The translations under genes and the position numbers were made by a program. Under the pieces are notes generated by a model. It worked only from the letters and a program-made list of their open reading frames with translations, ran no database searches and was not told where the DNA came from. A stretch of 64,000 bases of DNA, taken from assembly GCF_020708045.1 (NCBI RefSeq), contig NZ_JAJFES010000009.1, positions 117,649-181,648 on the forward strand. Reading direction: 5' to 3'. Of the stretch, positions 9,275-20,485 are shown piece by piece (positions within the stretch are counted from its first letter, which is position 1; each line of letters opens with the position of its first letter). This DNA comes from Massilia sp. IC2-278 (lineage in GTDB: Bacteria; Pseudomonadota; Gammaproteobacteria; Burkholderiales; Burkholderiaceae_D).

Positions 9275-9451
9275 GGTGACCTCCTGGTTGGGTTGAAATC
9301 AGCCCGTGGTTGGCTGAGACAGGTACATGGTAGACACCTGGCAGCTGTGAAGGCACAGTATGCCGGCCGTCGGCCTGTAGGACTGGTCCGATAGCGATGT
9401 CGGCCCGGACTGGCGCATTCAAGGCAATCTTTTCAGATAAACCCGAACGCT

Positions 9452-11527
<2,076 letters not shown>

Positions 11528-11677
11528 GGTGCGGCTTCCTGTGACTAGCGAACGAGCTAGCCTAGCCCAGCCATGCGAAGTTGCCGGTGCGGTAATTAAC
11601 GGTTTGCCATATTTAACGACTTGCGGCCCGCATCGGGGCCGGACTTGGCGCGCTGCCGCCGTGGACAGCCAGCCCGT

Positions 11678-11995
11678 TCAGCTGCCGAAACGGAAGAAAA
11701 TGCCGACCGCCAGTTCCGCCCACACATAGGCGAAGGCCAGGCCCAGCAGGCCCACGCCGGCCAGGCGCTGGCGCCGGTTCGGCAGGCGGCGCAGCAGCAG
11801 CTCGAGCACGCTGCCGGCGCCCAGCAGCAGCACGGCGGCGGCGAGGAAATCGCTGCCGGTCCAGTTCACTTCGCCCGTGAAGCGCATCGCCACCAGCGGC
11901 ACCAGCAGGATCGCCGCCGTTCCGAGTACGACCCGCAGCCAGCCCTTGCCGTTGCCGTGTGCATTGCCGCCATGTCCGCCAATCATTGTGCTCAT
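11678..11995 (-). CDS. Small three-helix membrane protein of unknown function
   Basis: The protein has 105 residues from ATG 11995, preceded by GGAGAAGAAC. A Gly/His/Asn-rich N-terminus (STMIGGHGGNAHGNGKG) is followed by three hydrophobic segments at about 17-38, 44-62 and 75-98. A basic loop (RRLPNRRQR) separates the second and third segments. I do not recognise a named family. It is a plausible inner-membrane protein with no evident partner gene. Confidence 0.7.
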   Translation of the reverse strand: MSTMIGGHGGNAHGNGKGWLRVVLGTAAILLVPLVAMRFTGEVNWTGSDFLAAAVLLLGAGSVLELLLRRLPNRRQRLAGVGLLGLAFAYVWAELAVGIFFRFGS

Positions 11996-12099
11996 TGTTC
12001 TTCTCCGGGCCGTCGCTGTGGGTGGATGGCCAGTGTGCCATGATTGGCACGGGCATTCAACATGCGCTGCCTTGTGCGCCCGGTGCGCGCAAGGGACGT

Positions 12100-12129
12100 A
12101 AAAAAAGCGGGCCAGGCCCGCTTTTTTTT
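12100..12129 (-). terminator. Rho-independent terminator of the PEP-CTERM gene
   Basis: GCGGGCC-AG-GGCCCGC-like stem (AGCGGGCCAGGCCCGCT) flanked by A and T tracts. It is strong for leftward transcripts and could work in both directions. Confidence 0.85.
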
Positions 12130-12150
12130 GTTGCAGCAGCAAGGACCCGA

Positions 12151-13023
12151 TCAGGCCTTGTTGTTGCGGCGGCGCACTGCCACGCCGGCGCCCAGCATGG
12201 CGACGGCGAACAGGGCCAGCGAACCTGGCTCCGGTACTTGCGCATCTTCCTCGGCCAGCTTGAACTGGCCATTGCCGCCGATGAAGAAGTACTGGTTGTT
12301 GCGGTTGCGGTAGGCGTTGCCGTTGCAGCCGTTACCCGTGAAGCCGGCGAACTGGCAAATGATCTCGCTGACCTGGGTCGCGTCCGGACGGCCGATGGTG
12401 TTGGCGTTGGTAAAGGCGAACGACAGGATCGATTCTTCCGACAGGTCGGCGCCATTCGAACGGAAGAAGTAACCGCTGTCGAGCATGCCCGGCGCGGCGC
12501 TGGCGAAGACGCTTACCTGGCCATTGTTGACCGGGCTGCCGTTGGCATTGACCATGCCGCCGCCGCCTTCCAGCACGTTGAACTCGGCGATCTGGTTGCC
12601 GAGGTTGGCGCCGTAGAAGCCGGCGGTCGTGGCGTATTGCTCGTTCGTCGGGTTCTGGTACATGCGGATGGTGCCGCCCGTGAAGGTAAAGGCGCCACCG
12701 AGGGTGCCGGTGCCTTGCGCCGTGAACGTGGCGGTGATGTTACCTCCGGCATACCGCAAGGGGAACAGCTTGCCGTTGCTGTCGGCTTGCGTGATGTTGA
12801 AGACGGCCGTTTCCGTGAAATTGAAATTGTTGTTGCCGGTGTTCGTCAATCGGATAAAGGCGTTGCCGTTGACGTCCAGGTATTCGTTGATGACCTGACC
12901 GCCTGCGAAACCGCCACCAGTGGGGTTGAAGACCCAATTGTTGAGGACTGGACCAGCGTTTGCGGCACCAGCCGTCGACAGGGCTACCGCCGTCGCGCAG
13001 AGGAGTTTCTTGAAGAGTTTCAT
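12151..13023 (-). CDS. Exported PEP-CTERM protein, flocculation-associated PepA-like
   Basis: This 290-residue exported protein has a signal peptide (MKLFKKLLCATAVALS..ANA). Its C-terminal sorting signal consists of VPEPGSLALF, a hydrophobic helix and a terminal RRRNN cluster, the hallmark of PEP-CTERM proteins processed by exosortase/archaeosortase-type systems and linked to exopolysaccharide. The body (FNPTGGG, VNEYLDVNGNAFIRL-type stretches, IRMYQNP, YFFRSNG) resembles the flocculation-associated PepA family of floc-forming betaproteobacteria; that label is from memory. Start ATG 13023 was chosen for the signal peptide; upstream in-frame codons are not protein-like. Confidence 0.78.
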   Translation of the reverse strand: MKLFKKLLCATAVALSTAGAANAGPVLNNWVFNPTGGGFAGGQVINEYLDVNGNAFIRLTNTGNNNFNFTETAVFNITQADSNGKLFPLRYAGGNITATFTAQGTGTLGGAFTFTGGTIRMYQNPTNEQYATTAGFYGANLGNQIAEFNVLEGGGGMVNANGSPVNNGQVSVFASAAPGMLDSGYFFRSNGADLSEESILSFAFTNANTIGRPDATQVSEIICQFAGFTGNGCNGNAYRNRNNQYFFIGGNGQFKLAEEDAQVPEPGSLALFAVAMLGAGVAVRRRNNKA

Positions 13024-13305
13024 GTTCGGTTTTCCGTAATGAGTGGCTGTTGGTAACAACCTGAGCCTTGGAAAAGCAATCACCGTGCCACCACGCCTTA
13101 GCCCCAAAAAATCAAGGGTTTACGCCATCCAGGACCGGTAAGCGTAAATACATGTAAGAATTTTCGACACTTTTGGTGGCGGGGAAACTCGACTGTATAG
13201 CATCGCCTGGAAACGCCGCGTGTGGCGCGACCGCCTGCGCCGGCATGGACAATATGTCCACCCAACGGAACATGCAGATTCCAGGCCAGCTCCTATAATG
13301 CGCTC

Positions 13306-13701
13306 ATGCACAGGATAACGAGACACTGGACCGCGTACGCCTGGATCGCCGCCCTGGCCATCCTGTTCAACGCGCTCGCCCCGGTCGTTTCGCAATCGCT
13401 GAGCCTGGCGTCCAGCACGGCGCGCCAGGTCGAAATCTGTACCGCGATGGGCATCGAGATGGTGCCGATGGCGGACGGCGCCTCCTCGTCTGCTCCTTCC
13501 TCCGACGCCCTGCTCAAGGGGCTCATGCACTGCGCCTACTGCGCGCCGCATGCGGGCGCGTTCGCCCTGCCGCCGCCGGCCGCCACGGTGGCCGCCGTCG
13601 TGACCGGCCACGACGCCTATCCCCCACTGTTCTATCGTGCGCCGCAGCCGCTGTTCGGGTGGCTGTCCGCCCAGCCGCGCGCCCCGCCCGCGCTGGCCTG
13701 A
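13306..13701 (+). CDS. DUF2946 family protein next to a TonB receptor
   Basis: This 131-residue protein starts at ATG 13306. An N-terminal hydrophobic segment (about 9-30) could be a signal anchor. A conserved HCAYCAPHAG stretch near residue 77 looks like a metal- or haem-interacting motif. DUF2946 proteins are commonly found beside TonB-dependent receptors and PepSY proteins in iron and copper loci, which is exactly the context here. Function is unproven. Cotranscription with the receptor 148 bases downstream is likely. Confidence 0.75.
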   Translation: MHRITRHWTAYAWIAALAILFNALAPVVSQSLSLASSTARQVEICTAMGIEMVPMADGASSSAPSSDALLKGLMHCAYCAPHAGAFALPPPAATVAAVVTGHDAYPPLFYRAPQPLFGWLSAQPRAPPALA

Positions 13702-13849
13702 CCCGCACCCGCCCTTCCAGCCGCCTGCACGCGCCGCCGTTCACCGAATTGCGGCGCCAGCCTGAGAACCCTGCGCACCATGCCGGTGGCGCGTGGTCTC
13801 ACCCATGGCGGCCGGCATCGACCACCGGCAGCACGAACAGAACATCACC

Positions 13850-16012
13850 ATGAAAACGCAGTTCCCCAAGCAAGCACCCGGGCATGTGGCGCAGCCGCGC
13901 CTGGCCCCCACGCTCATTCACCTCGCCTGCCTGCTCGCCATCGGCGCCGGCAGCGCAGCCACTGCCTCGGCCGAGGAGGCCGCCATCCCGACGGTGCTGG
14001 TCACCGGCAGCAGCCAGGACGGCAAGCTGAAAGGCGACACCTCGACCGGCTCGAACCTGGGCCTCTCGCGCCTGGAAACGCCGGCCAGCGTCGACGTCAT
14101 CACCCGCAAGCAGCTCGAGGAGCGCGGCGACGCCAACCTGGTTGAAGCGATCACGCGCGCGCCCGGCATCAGCAACATGGGCCACCCGGGCAACGGCAGT
14201 TCCTCGCTCAGCGCGCGCGGCTTCACCGACACCGTCTCGGTGCTGCGCCTGTACGACGGCATGCGCCAGTATGGCGGCGCCGGCATCACCTTCCCGTTCA
14301 GCACCTGGGCGGTCGAACGCATCGAGGTGCTGCGCGGTCCGGCCGCCGTGATCTACGGCGAAGGCGCGATCGGCGGCGTGGTCAACATCGTTCCCAAGGC
14401 GCCGACGCGCGGCGCGGTGCAGAACGAACTGCAGGCGGCGCTCGGCACCGAAGGCACGCGCCGGCTCGCCGTGGGCAGCGGCGGCGCCATCGGCGAACGC
14501 TGGTCCTACCGCCTCGACGCCAGCGGCGAGGAATCGAACGGCTGGGTCGAGCGCGGCGACTTTAGCAACCGCGCCTTTTCCGGCGCGCTGCGCTACGACG
14601 TGTCGCCCGAACTCGACGTGCGCCTGAGCCTGGCGCACGGCCGGCAAAAGCCGATGCGCTACTTCGGCACGCCGCTGGTGGACGGGCGCCAATTGGCGGC
14701 GCTGCGCGAAAAGAACTTCAACGTGGGCGACAGCCGCATCGCCTACAAGGACAGCTGGGCCGATCTGCTGGCGAACTGGCGCCCGAACGGCGGCGTGCTG
14801 GTGCGCACGCGCCTGTACCACGTGGACAGCGAGCGCCACTGGCGCAACGCCGAGGCCTATGTCTACAACCCGGCAAGCGGCCTGGTCGACCGCTCGGACA
14901 ATACCGAGATCCTGCACGACCAGCGGCAGACCGGCATCACGACCGACGCCGCCTTCAAGGGCGCCTTGTTCGGCCTGGAGAACACGCTGTCGCTGGGCTT
15001 CGACATCAACCGCGCCGAGTTCACGCACACGAACAACACCTATGTCGGCTCCTCGGGTGCGGTCGATCCCTTCGATCCGGCGCCGGGTGTCTTCATCAGC
15101 GACGTGCCGACGATTCCGCGCTACCGCACCGAAGCGAAGCAGTATGCGCTGTTCATGGAAAACCGATTGGCCCTGACGCCGCAATGGTCGCTCGTCGGCG
15201 GGCTGCGCTACGACCATGCCGACGTCGAACGCCACAACCTGGTGGCGGGCAGCCTCGCCTTCGACAAGACCTTTGCGAACGTCGGCTGGCGCCTCGGCAG
15301 CGTGTACGCGCTGACGCCGGACCTCAGTGTATACGGCCAGCTATCGAAGGCGGCCGATCCGGTCAGCGCACTGTTCTTCCTGTCGCCGGCGAACAGCAAT
15401 TTCAAGAATGCCACCGGGCGCGGGCTGGAAATCGGCGTCAAGCAGGCCTTCCCGGACAAGCGCGGCGAATGGACGCTGGCCGTGTACGACATCAACAAGG
15501 ACAATCTGCTGACGCGCGACCCGGCCAACCCGGCGCAGAGCATCCAGGTAGGCGAGCGTTCCTCGCGCGGCATCGAGGGCACGCTGAACCTGAACCTGGC
15601 GCAGGGCTGGACCCTGGACGCCAACGCGGCCCTGCTGCGCGCGCGCTTCGACGACTTCCAGGAAGCTGCGGGCGGCGTGCTGGTGTCGCGCGCCGGCAAG
15701 CGCCCGCCGGACGTGCCGGAGCAGACCGCCAACCTCTGGCTGCACTGGGACTTCCAGCCCGGCTGGAGCGCCGGCGCCGGCCTGCGCCACGTGGGCGCGC
15801 GCTATGCCGACAACGCGAACACCCTGGAGATGGCCGCGTACACCACCACCGATTTGTCGCTGCGCTGGAAGGCGACCGCGCAGACCAGCCTCACGCTGCG
15901 CGGCTTCAACGTCTTCGACAAGCGCTACTACACCACCGCCTACTACACGCCGACGCAATGGCTGGTGGGGCCGGACCGCCGCGTCGAGCTGGTGCTCGAC
16001 CACCGCTTCTGA
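13850..16012 (+). CDS. TonB-dependent siderophore-type outer-membrane receptor
   Basis: This 720-residue protein has a signal peptide to about residue 42 and a TonB-box-like IPTVLVTGS. The plug domain follows (ETPASVDVITRKQLEERG, ..ARGFTDTVSVLRLYDGM.., VERIEVLRGPAAVIYGEGAIGG), then a 22-strand barrel ending in Phe (ELVLDHRF), the usual outer-membrane assembly signal. It matches the FhuA/FecA-type siderophore receptor family. The following PepSY gene is typical of siderophore-iron release loci. ATG 13850 is favoured for the signal peptide; a slightly longer upstream start is possible. No Fur box was clear by eye. Confidence 0.9.
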   Translation: MKTQFPKQAPGHVAQPRLAPTLIHLACLLAIGAGSAATASAEEAAIPTVLVTGSSQDGKLKGDTSTGSNLGLSRLETPASVDVITRKQLEERGDANLVEAITRAPGISNMGHPGNGSSSLSARGFTDTVSVLRLYDGMRQYGGAGITFPFSTWAVERIEVLRGPAAVIYGEGAIGGVVNIVPKAPTRGAVQNELQAALGTEGTRRLAVGSGGAIGERWSYRLDASGEESNGWVERGDFSNRAFSGALRYDVSPELDVRLSLAHGRQKPMRYFGTPLVDGRQLAALREKNFNVGDSRIAYKDSWADLLANWRPNGGVLVRTRLYHVDSERHWRNAEAYVYNPASGLVDRSDNTEILHDQRQTGITTDAAFKGALFGLENTLSLGFDINRAEFTHTNNTYVGSSGAVDPFDPAPGVFISDVPTIPRYRTEAKQYALFMENRLALTPQWSLVGGLRYDHADVERHNLVAGSLAFDKTFANVGWRLGSVYALTPDLSVYGQLSKAADPVSALFFLSPANSNFKNATGRGLEIGVKQAFPDKRGEWTLAVYDINKDNLLTRDPANPAQSIQVGERSSRGIEGTLNLNLAQGWTLDANAALLRARFDDFQEAAGGVLVSRAGKRPPDVPEQTANLWLHWDFQPGWSAGAGLRHVGARYADNANTLEMAAYTTTDLSLRWKATAQTSLTLRGFNVFDKRYYTTAYYTPTQWLVGPDRRVELVLDHRF

Positions 16013-16019
16013 GCGCGCC

Positions 16020-17534
16020 GTGGGCTTTGTAGCAAAAGCCAAGCGCATGACCTTCCTGGTCCATCGCTGGACCGGGGTCTTGACGTGCGTGTTGATGGCG
16101 CTGTGGTTCGTCAGCGGGATGGTGATGCTGTTCGTCGGCTACCCGAAGCTGACGCCCTGGGAGCGGATGGCCGGCCTGCCGGCCCTGCCGGCTTCCAGCT
16201 GCTGCGTCGACGTGGCGGCCGCGCTGGCGCAAAGCCGCGATGCCGCTGCCGTGAAAGGCATCGTGCTGACCTCGGTCGCCGGACGGCCGCATTATGTGCT
16301 GCAGGAGGGCGACGGCAGCCGGGTGGCGGTGAACGCCGTCGATGGCACGCGGCTGGCGGCCGGCCCTGGCCGCGCCGTGGAATCGGCGCGCGCCTTCCTG
16401 CACGGCGCGCCTGCCAGGTACATGGGCTTTGTCGATGAAGACCGCTGGACGCATTCGCGTTCGCTAGCGCCGCACCGGCCGCTGCACGTGGTCGAGATGA
16501 GCGACGCCGATGCCACGCGCCTCTACCTGTCGTCGGCAACCGGCCAGGTGGTGCTGGATGCGCCGCGTGCCGAGCGGCTGTGGAACTTCGTCGGCGCCTG
16601 GCTGCACTGGCTCTACATGTTCCGCAACCAGCCGCTTGATCCGGTATGGAGCTGGACGGTGATCGTGTTGTCCGGCATCGGCGTGGTGTCGGCCCTGGCC
16701 GGCGCGCTGAACGGCATCTGGCGCTGGCGCTTTGCGGGGACATATAAAAGCGGGTCGAAGTCGCCGTTTCGCGAGGATTACCTGCGCTGGCACCACATCC
16801 TCGGACTGTCGTTCGGCGCGCTGCTGCTGGCCTGGATCTTCAGCGGCCTGATGTCGATGAATCCGCTGGGCGTGTTCGACGCGAAGGGGCCGCGGCCGGA
16901 CCTGGCGGCCTTCGAGGGCGGCAATGCGGCTTCGCTGCGCCTGCCCCTGCCGGCGTCGGAGGCGGTGGCGCTGCTGGCGGCGCAAGGCTTCCGGGCCAGC
17001 GAACTGGAATGGCGGGTGCTGGCTGGCCAGCCCTACATCCTGGCGCGCGACGGGCGGGCCCGGACCCGGCTGATCGTTTCCGAACACGGTGCGTATGCCG
17101 TGCGCGAGCGCTGGCCGGAACCGGTGCTGCTCAAGGCGGCGCGGCGTTTGCTGGCGCAGCCGATGGTGAGCAGCGAGACGCTGGCCGGCTACGACGCCTA
17201 TTACTACCAGCGCCAGGAACAGTCGATGTACGGCGCCGACGACAAGCGCCTGCCGGTGCTGCGCGCCGTCTTCGACGACCCCGGCCGCACCTGGGTGCAC
17301 CTGAACCCGTACACCGGCCAGGTCGAATCGAGCCTGGACAGTTCGGAGCGGGTCGGGCGCTGGCTGTTTAACTTCCTGCACAGCTGGGACTTGCCGGCCA
17401 TGCTGGCTGCGGTGTGGTGGCGCGAGGCGGTGCTGATCCTGCTGTGCATTGGCGGCGTGCTGCTGAGCGTGACGGCGGTGGTGCTCGGCGTGCGCAGGGT
17501 GCGAAAATGGAGCGGAAAAATCACCGCACGGTAG
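16020..17534 (+). CDS. PepSY-domain membrane protein (FoxB/PiuB-like, putative siderophore-iron reductase)
   Basis: This inner-membrane protein of about 504 residues has hydrophobic segments near 12-35, 208-232, 265-285 and 470-500. Histidines sit at membrane borders (VHRWTG, WLHWLYM, WHHILGLS, FLHSWDLP). This arrangement is typical of PepSY_TM proteins thought to bind haem and reduce ferric siderophores taken up by a cognate receptor. GTG 16020, eight bases after the receptor stop, keeps the full first helix; ATG 16047 is the alternative. Neither has a good Shine-Dalgarno, so translational coupling is likely. Confidence 0.82.
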   Translation: MGFVAKAKRMTFLVHRWTGVLTCVLMALWFVSGMVMLFVGYPKLTPWERMAGLPALPASSCCVDVAAALAQSRDAAAVKGIVLTSVAGRPHYVLQEGDGSRVAVNAVDGTRLAAGPGRAVESARAFLHGAPARYMGFVDEDRWTHSRSLAPHRPLHVVEMSDADATRLYLSSATGQVVLDAPRAERLWNFVGAWLHWLYMFRNQPLDPVWSWTVIVLSGIGVVSALAGALNGIWRWRFAGTYKSGSKSPFREDYLRWHHILGLSFGALLLAWIFSGLMSMNPLGVFDAKGPRPDLAAFEGGNAASLRLPLPASEAVALLAAQGFRASELEWRVLAGQPYILARDGRARTRLIVSEHGAYAVRERWPEPVLLKAARRLLAQPMVSSETLAGYDAYYYQRQEQSMYGADDKRLPVLRAVFDDPGRTWVHLNPYTGQVESSLDSSERVGRWLFNFLHSWDLPAMLAAVWWREAVLILLCIGGVLLSVTAVVLGVRRVRKWSGKITAR

Positions 17535-17555
17535 GGTAAGCAGGGCCGCGCTAAC

Positions 17556-17743
17556 CGTAGGGTGGGCACCCCGTGCCCACGCGGAAGCCCGCACATTGTT
17601 GGCCACGTTCGATGCGAGCACGTGGCCCAGACGTCGCGCTTCCAAATGATCATTGTTGGCGCCACATCTGCGCATCCGGTGCGGCTCTGTCATTAGCCAA
17701 CACGACGCACCGTTCCGCGTGGGCACGGAGTGCCCACCCTACG
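17556..17743. repeat. Intergenic palindromic repeat element, copy 2 (GGGTGGGCAC family)
   Basis: This 188-bp element has terminal inverted repeats of about 31 bp with one mismatch. The left end starts CGTAGGGTGGGCACCCCG and the right end is the inverse of CGTAGGGTGGGCACTCCG. Each terminus is itself a hairpin (GTGGGCAC..GTGCCCAC). The interior has no protein-like frame. It shares termini with the elements at 4479 and 26871. Confidence 0.7.
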
Positions 17744-17771
17744 ACTGGATGCGACGATTAAACAACGGACG

Positions 17772-18695
17772 TCACGCGCCAGGCCTGGGCCCAATCCCCA
17801 GCGTCCCCGCAAAATGCGCAATCAAGGCCTGCACCTTCGGCACGTGCTGGCGTGTTCTCTGCCAGACCAGGTGCAGCGGCAGCCCGCGCGTGGCCAGCTG
17901 CGGCAGCACCTGCACCAGCCGCCCTTCGCGCAGCTGCCCTTCCACCAGCCAGGTCGCCAGCTGAGCTATCCCCAGGCCCGCCTCCACCGCCGCCACCTGC
18001 GCCTCGGCCTGGCCCAGCACGATCCGCCCTTCCACATGCTGGCGCGCCAGCGGCGCCTGGCCATCGTCGATCAGCCACGGGCTGGTACTGCCATCGGCGC
18101 GCCCATACAGCACCGCTGCGTGCCGCCACAGTTCATCCAGCGTTTGCGGCGCGCCATGCAGTGCGATATAAGCGGGCGATGCGCAGAACACCAGTTCCTC
18201 GTGCCCGAGATAACGGTAGTCGAGCGCCGCCGGCCAGATGTCGCCGCCGCCGATGCGCACCACCAGGTCCAGGCCATCCTCCACCGGGTCGACGAAGCGG
18301 TCGGTAAACGACACCTGCGGCATCACCTGCGGATAACGCCCGGCAAAGTCCAGCAAGGCGGGCAAGGCATGCATGCGGCCGTAGGTGGCGGGCAAATCGA
18401 CCCGCAGCCGGCCGGACGGCTCGATCTCGTCGGCCGAGATGACGCGTTCGGCCGCCTCGAGTTCTTCCAGCACGCGCACGCACACCTTGTAGAACACCTC
18501 GCCGGAATCGGTCAATTCCAGGCGGCGCCGGCTGCGGTCGAACAGCGGCTGGCGCAGGCGCTCTTCCAGCCGCGCCACGGCCTTGCCGACCGCCGAGTTG
18601 GTGAGGTTCAGGCGCGCAGCCGCCGCCGTGAAGCTGCCGGCTTCGGCCACGGCGACAAAGGTCGCCAGGCCTTTCAGGCGTTCCGAAGGGGTCAT
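17772..18695 (-). CDS. LysR-family transcriptional regulator
   Basis: This 307-residue regulator has the N-terminal winged helix-turn-helix intact (FVAVAEAGSFTAAAARLNLT..AVGKAVARLEERL, residues 10-60). The effector-binding domain follows (LRVDLPATYGRM onward, with DLVVRIGGGDIW). I chose ATG 18695 because it places the HTH at the usual position; an in-frame ATG at 18719 adds eight residues. It is divergent from an MFS exporter, the standard LysR arrangement, so it probably controls that transporter and itself. The inducer is not predictable. Confidence 0.88.
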   Translation of the reverse strand: MTPSERLKGLATFVAVAEAGSFTAAAARLNLTNSAVGKAVARLEERLRQPLFDRSRRRLELTDSGEVFYKVCVRVLEELEAAERVISADEIEPSGRLRVDLPATYGRMHALPALLDFAGRYPQVMPQVSFTDRFVDPVEDGLDLVVRIGGGDIWPAALDYRYLGHEELVFCASPAYIALHGAPQTLDELWRHAAVLYGRADGSTSPWLIDDGQAPLARQHVEGRIVLGQAEAQVAAVEAGLGIAQLATWLVEGQLREGRLVQVLPQLATRGLPLHLVWQRTRQHVPKVQALIAHFAGTLGIGPRPGA

Positions 18696-18795
18696 TTTTC
18701 TTAGAGAATTTAATTCCATTTATATGGCGAATTTATATCTAACAGGAGAATTCTATTCTTGATTAGGATGCACGGTCTATTTCTGGAACCCTGCA

Positions 18796-19974
18796 ATGAC
18801 CACAACAACCATTTCCCCTTCCCTGCCCCGCTCGGGCGGCGCCGCGATTCCTATCCTGGCCGTCGCCGCCTTTGTGATCGTGACGACGGAATTTTTGATC
18901 GTCGGCCTGCTGCCGGCGCTCGCGCGCGAACTCGGCATGGCCGTCTCCACCGCCGGTCAGCTGGTAACGATGTTCGCCGTCGTCGTCATGATGTGCGGCC
19001 CCTTCCTCACCGCCTGGCTCGCCAACGTCGACCGCAAGCGCCTGTTCGTGGCGATCCTGGTCCTGTTCGCCGCATCGAACGGCCTGGCGGCGCTGGCACC
19101 GAACATCTGGGTACTGGCCATCGCGCGCCTGCTGCCGGCGCTGGCGCTGCCGGTGTTCTGGGGCACCGCCAGCGAAACGGCCGCGCAGATCGCCGGGCCG
19201 GAACGCGGCGGCAAGGCCGTGGCGACCGTCTACCTCGGTATCTCGGCCGCCATGCTGTTCGGCATTCCACTCGGCACCCTGGCCTCGAACGCCATCGGCT
19301 GGCGCGGCGCCTTTGCTCTGCTGGCCGTGCTGTCGCTGGTAATCGCGGTGTTGATCCAGGTCAGCATGCCGGCCGTGCGCGCCGCCGGCAAGGTGGCCAT
19401 CGGCGAACAGGCGGCGATCCTGAAAAGCCCCTTCTTCCTGGCGAACGTCGCCTTGTCGGTGCTGGTGTTCACCGCCATGTTCGCGGGCTACACCTACCTG
19501 GCCGAGACCCTGGAAAAGTCGGCCGGCATCGCGCCGGGCCAGGTGGGCTGGTGGCTGATGGGCTTTGGCGCGGTCGGGCTGTTCGGCAACTGGCTGGGCG
19601 GGCGCTGGGTGGACGGCAAGCCGCTCGCCACCACCGCCCTGTTCAGCGCCCTGCTGGCGCTGGGCATGGCGGCAAGCATAGCGCTGGCCGGCGCGCGGCT
19701 GTGGTTCGCTCTGGCGCTGGCCCTGTGGGGGATTGCGAATACGGCGCTGTACCCGATCTGCCAGATCCGCGTGATGAAGGCAGCCGAAAAGGCGCAGGCG
19801 CTGGCCGGGACGATCAATGTGTCGGCGGCGAATGGCGGGATTGCGTTCGGGGCCATGATCGGGGGCCTGAGCGTGTCGCACTGGGGTGCGGGCGCCGTCG
19901 GCTATGTGTCGGCGGGGATCGCGCTGCTGGCTGTCGTGGGCAGTGCGCTGGTGGCGAAGCTCAGGTCCGCCTGA
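18796..19974 (+). CDS. MFS transporter, DHA1/arabinose-efflux-like exporter
   Basis: This 392-residue protein has 12 predicted membrane segments. The MFS loop-2 signature region (GPFLTAWLANVDRKRLFVAI) lies after segment 2, and VTTEFLIVGLLPALARELGM in segment 1 is typical of DHA1 (AraJ/PbuE/YdhP-like) exporters. GPERGGKAVATVYLGISAAML is in the fifth segment region. Substrate could be a drug, sugar or purine; sequence alone does not say. Regulation by the divergent LysR gene is likely. Confidence 0.88.
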   Translation: MTTTTISPSLPRSGGAAIPILAVAAFVIVTTEFLIVGLLPALARELGMAVSTAGQLVTMFAVVVMMCGPFLTAWLANVDRKRLFVAILVLFAASNGLAALAPNIWVLAIARLLPALALPVFWGTASETAAQIAGPERGGKAVATVYLGISAAMLFGIPLGTLASNAIGWRGAFALLAVLSLVIAVLIQVSMPAVRAAGKVAIGEQAAILKSPFFLANVALSVLVFTAMFAGYTYLAETLEKSAGIAPGQVGWWLMGFGAVGLFGNWLGGRWVDGKPLATTALFSALLALGMAASIALAGARLWFALALALWGIANTALYPICQIRVMKAAEKAQALAGTINVSAANGGIAFGAMIGGLSVSHWGAGAVGYVSAGIALLAVVGSALVAKLRSA

Positions 19975-19995
19975 CCGGCTGGGCAGCCTGGCGGT

Positions 19996-20229
19996 TCATG
20001 GTTTGATCCCGAGCGCCGCCAGGCGCGCCTCACTTTCGCGCGCATCGAGATCGGCCTGGCGCTGCTCGCGCGCATCCTTGCGGCGCATGTAGAGGGCGTT
20101 CATGGCGAAGGTGAGGACGGCAGTGCCGATGCCGACGGCCACGCCGACATCGGTGAGTGTCAGCGATGCACAGACTGCGCTGATGGCGCCGGCATAGCTG
20201 CTGAATTCCGGTACGGTGATCTTGCTCAT
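19996..20229 (-). CDS. Phage-type holin (HP1-like), outside the main prophage
   Basis: This small protein has 77 residues from ATG 20229 (GGAAAGG upstream). The N-terminus (SKITVPEFSSYAGAISAV) leads into one or two hydrophobic segments (about 16-30 and 31-50). A basic, charged tail follows (YMRRKDAREQRQADLDARE). This matches the layout of HP1-family phage holins, which open the inner membrane for endolysins. No endolysin or spanin lies beside it. It is divergent from an S24 repressor, and its predicted promoter carries that repressor's operators. It could be a prophage remnant or a retained lysis switch. Confidence 0.72.
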   Translation of the reverse strand: MSKITVPEFSSYAGAISAVCASLTLTDVGVAVGIGTAVLTFAMNALYMRRKDAREQRQADLDARESEARLAALGIKP

Positions 20230-20385
20230 TGTGTGCCTTTCCATCGGGCAGTGACGACAGCGCCCGGAAGCGGCCCTGCCCAGCGCCGGCAGTGGCCAGA
20301 TCAATCAACGACGGCGCGCGTGGGCGATGTATTTCAGTAAAAATCGTCCCGCTTTTGTGCTCGCTCAAACGCCTTCTGTGGATGT

Positions 20386-20414
20386 ATATTAGTCTGACTA
20401 ATCAAAACGGTCAA
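20386..20414 (-). promoter_or_regulatory. Predicted sigma-70 promoter for the holin gene, overlapped by operator O1
   Basis: Reading leftward, TTGACC (20414-20409), a 17-base spacer and TAATAT (20391-20386) form a near-consensus promoter. The first operator (20389-20401) covers the -10 box. The leader to the holin ATG would be about 150 bases. Confidence 0.6.
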
Positions 20415-20451
20415 CAGTCTGACTAATTATCTTGTTTAGTAGTCAGACTAA
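20389..20451. promoter_or_regulatory. Three AGTC-N-GACT operators with 25-bp periodicity
   Basis: The palindromes are TTAGTCTGACTAA (20389-20401), AGTCTGACTAA (20416-20426) and TAGTCAGACTAA (20440-20451), centred at 20395, 20420 and 20445. The third has the opposite central base. They lie between the holin and the S24 repressor and overlap the predicted promoters of both. This is the classic layout of a CI/LexA-type control region. Confidence 0.75.
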
Positions 20452-20460
20452 TCGTAGAAT
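20432..20460 (+). promoter_or_regulatory. Predicted promoter of the S24 repressor gene, overlapped by operator O3
   Basis: TTGTTT (20432-20437), a 17-base spacer and TAGAAT (20455-20460) read rightward. O3 occupies the spacer, suggesting negative autoregulation. Transcription would start near 20467, which favours the ATG at 20486. Confidence 0.5.
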
Positions 20461-20485
20461 GGAATTTTCACCACGAGTACCGCGC

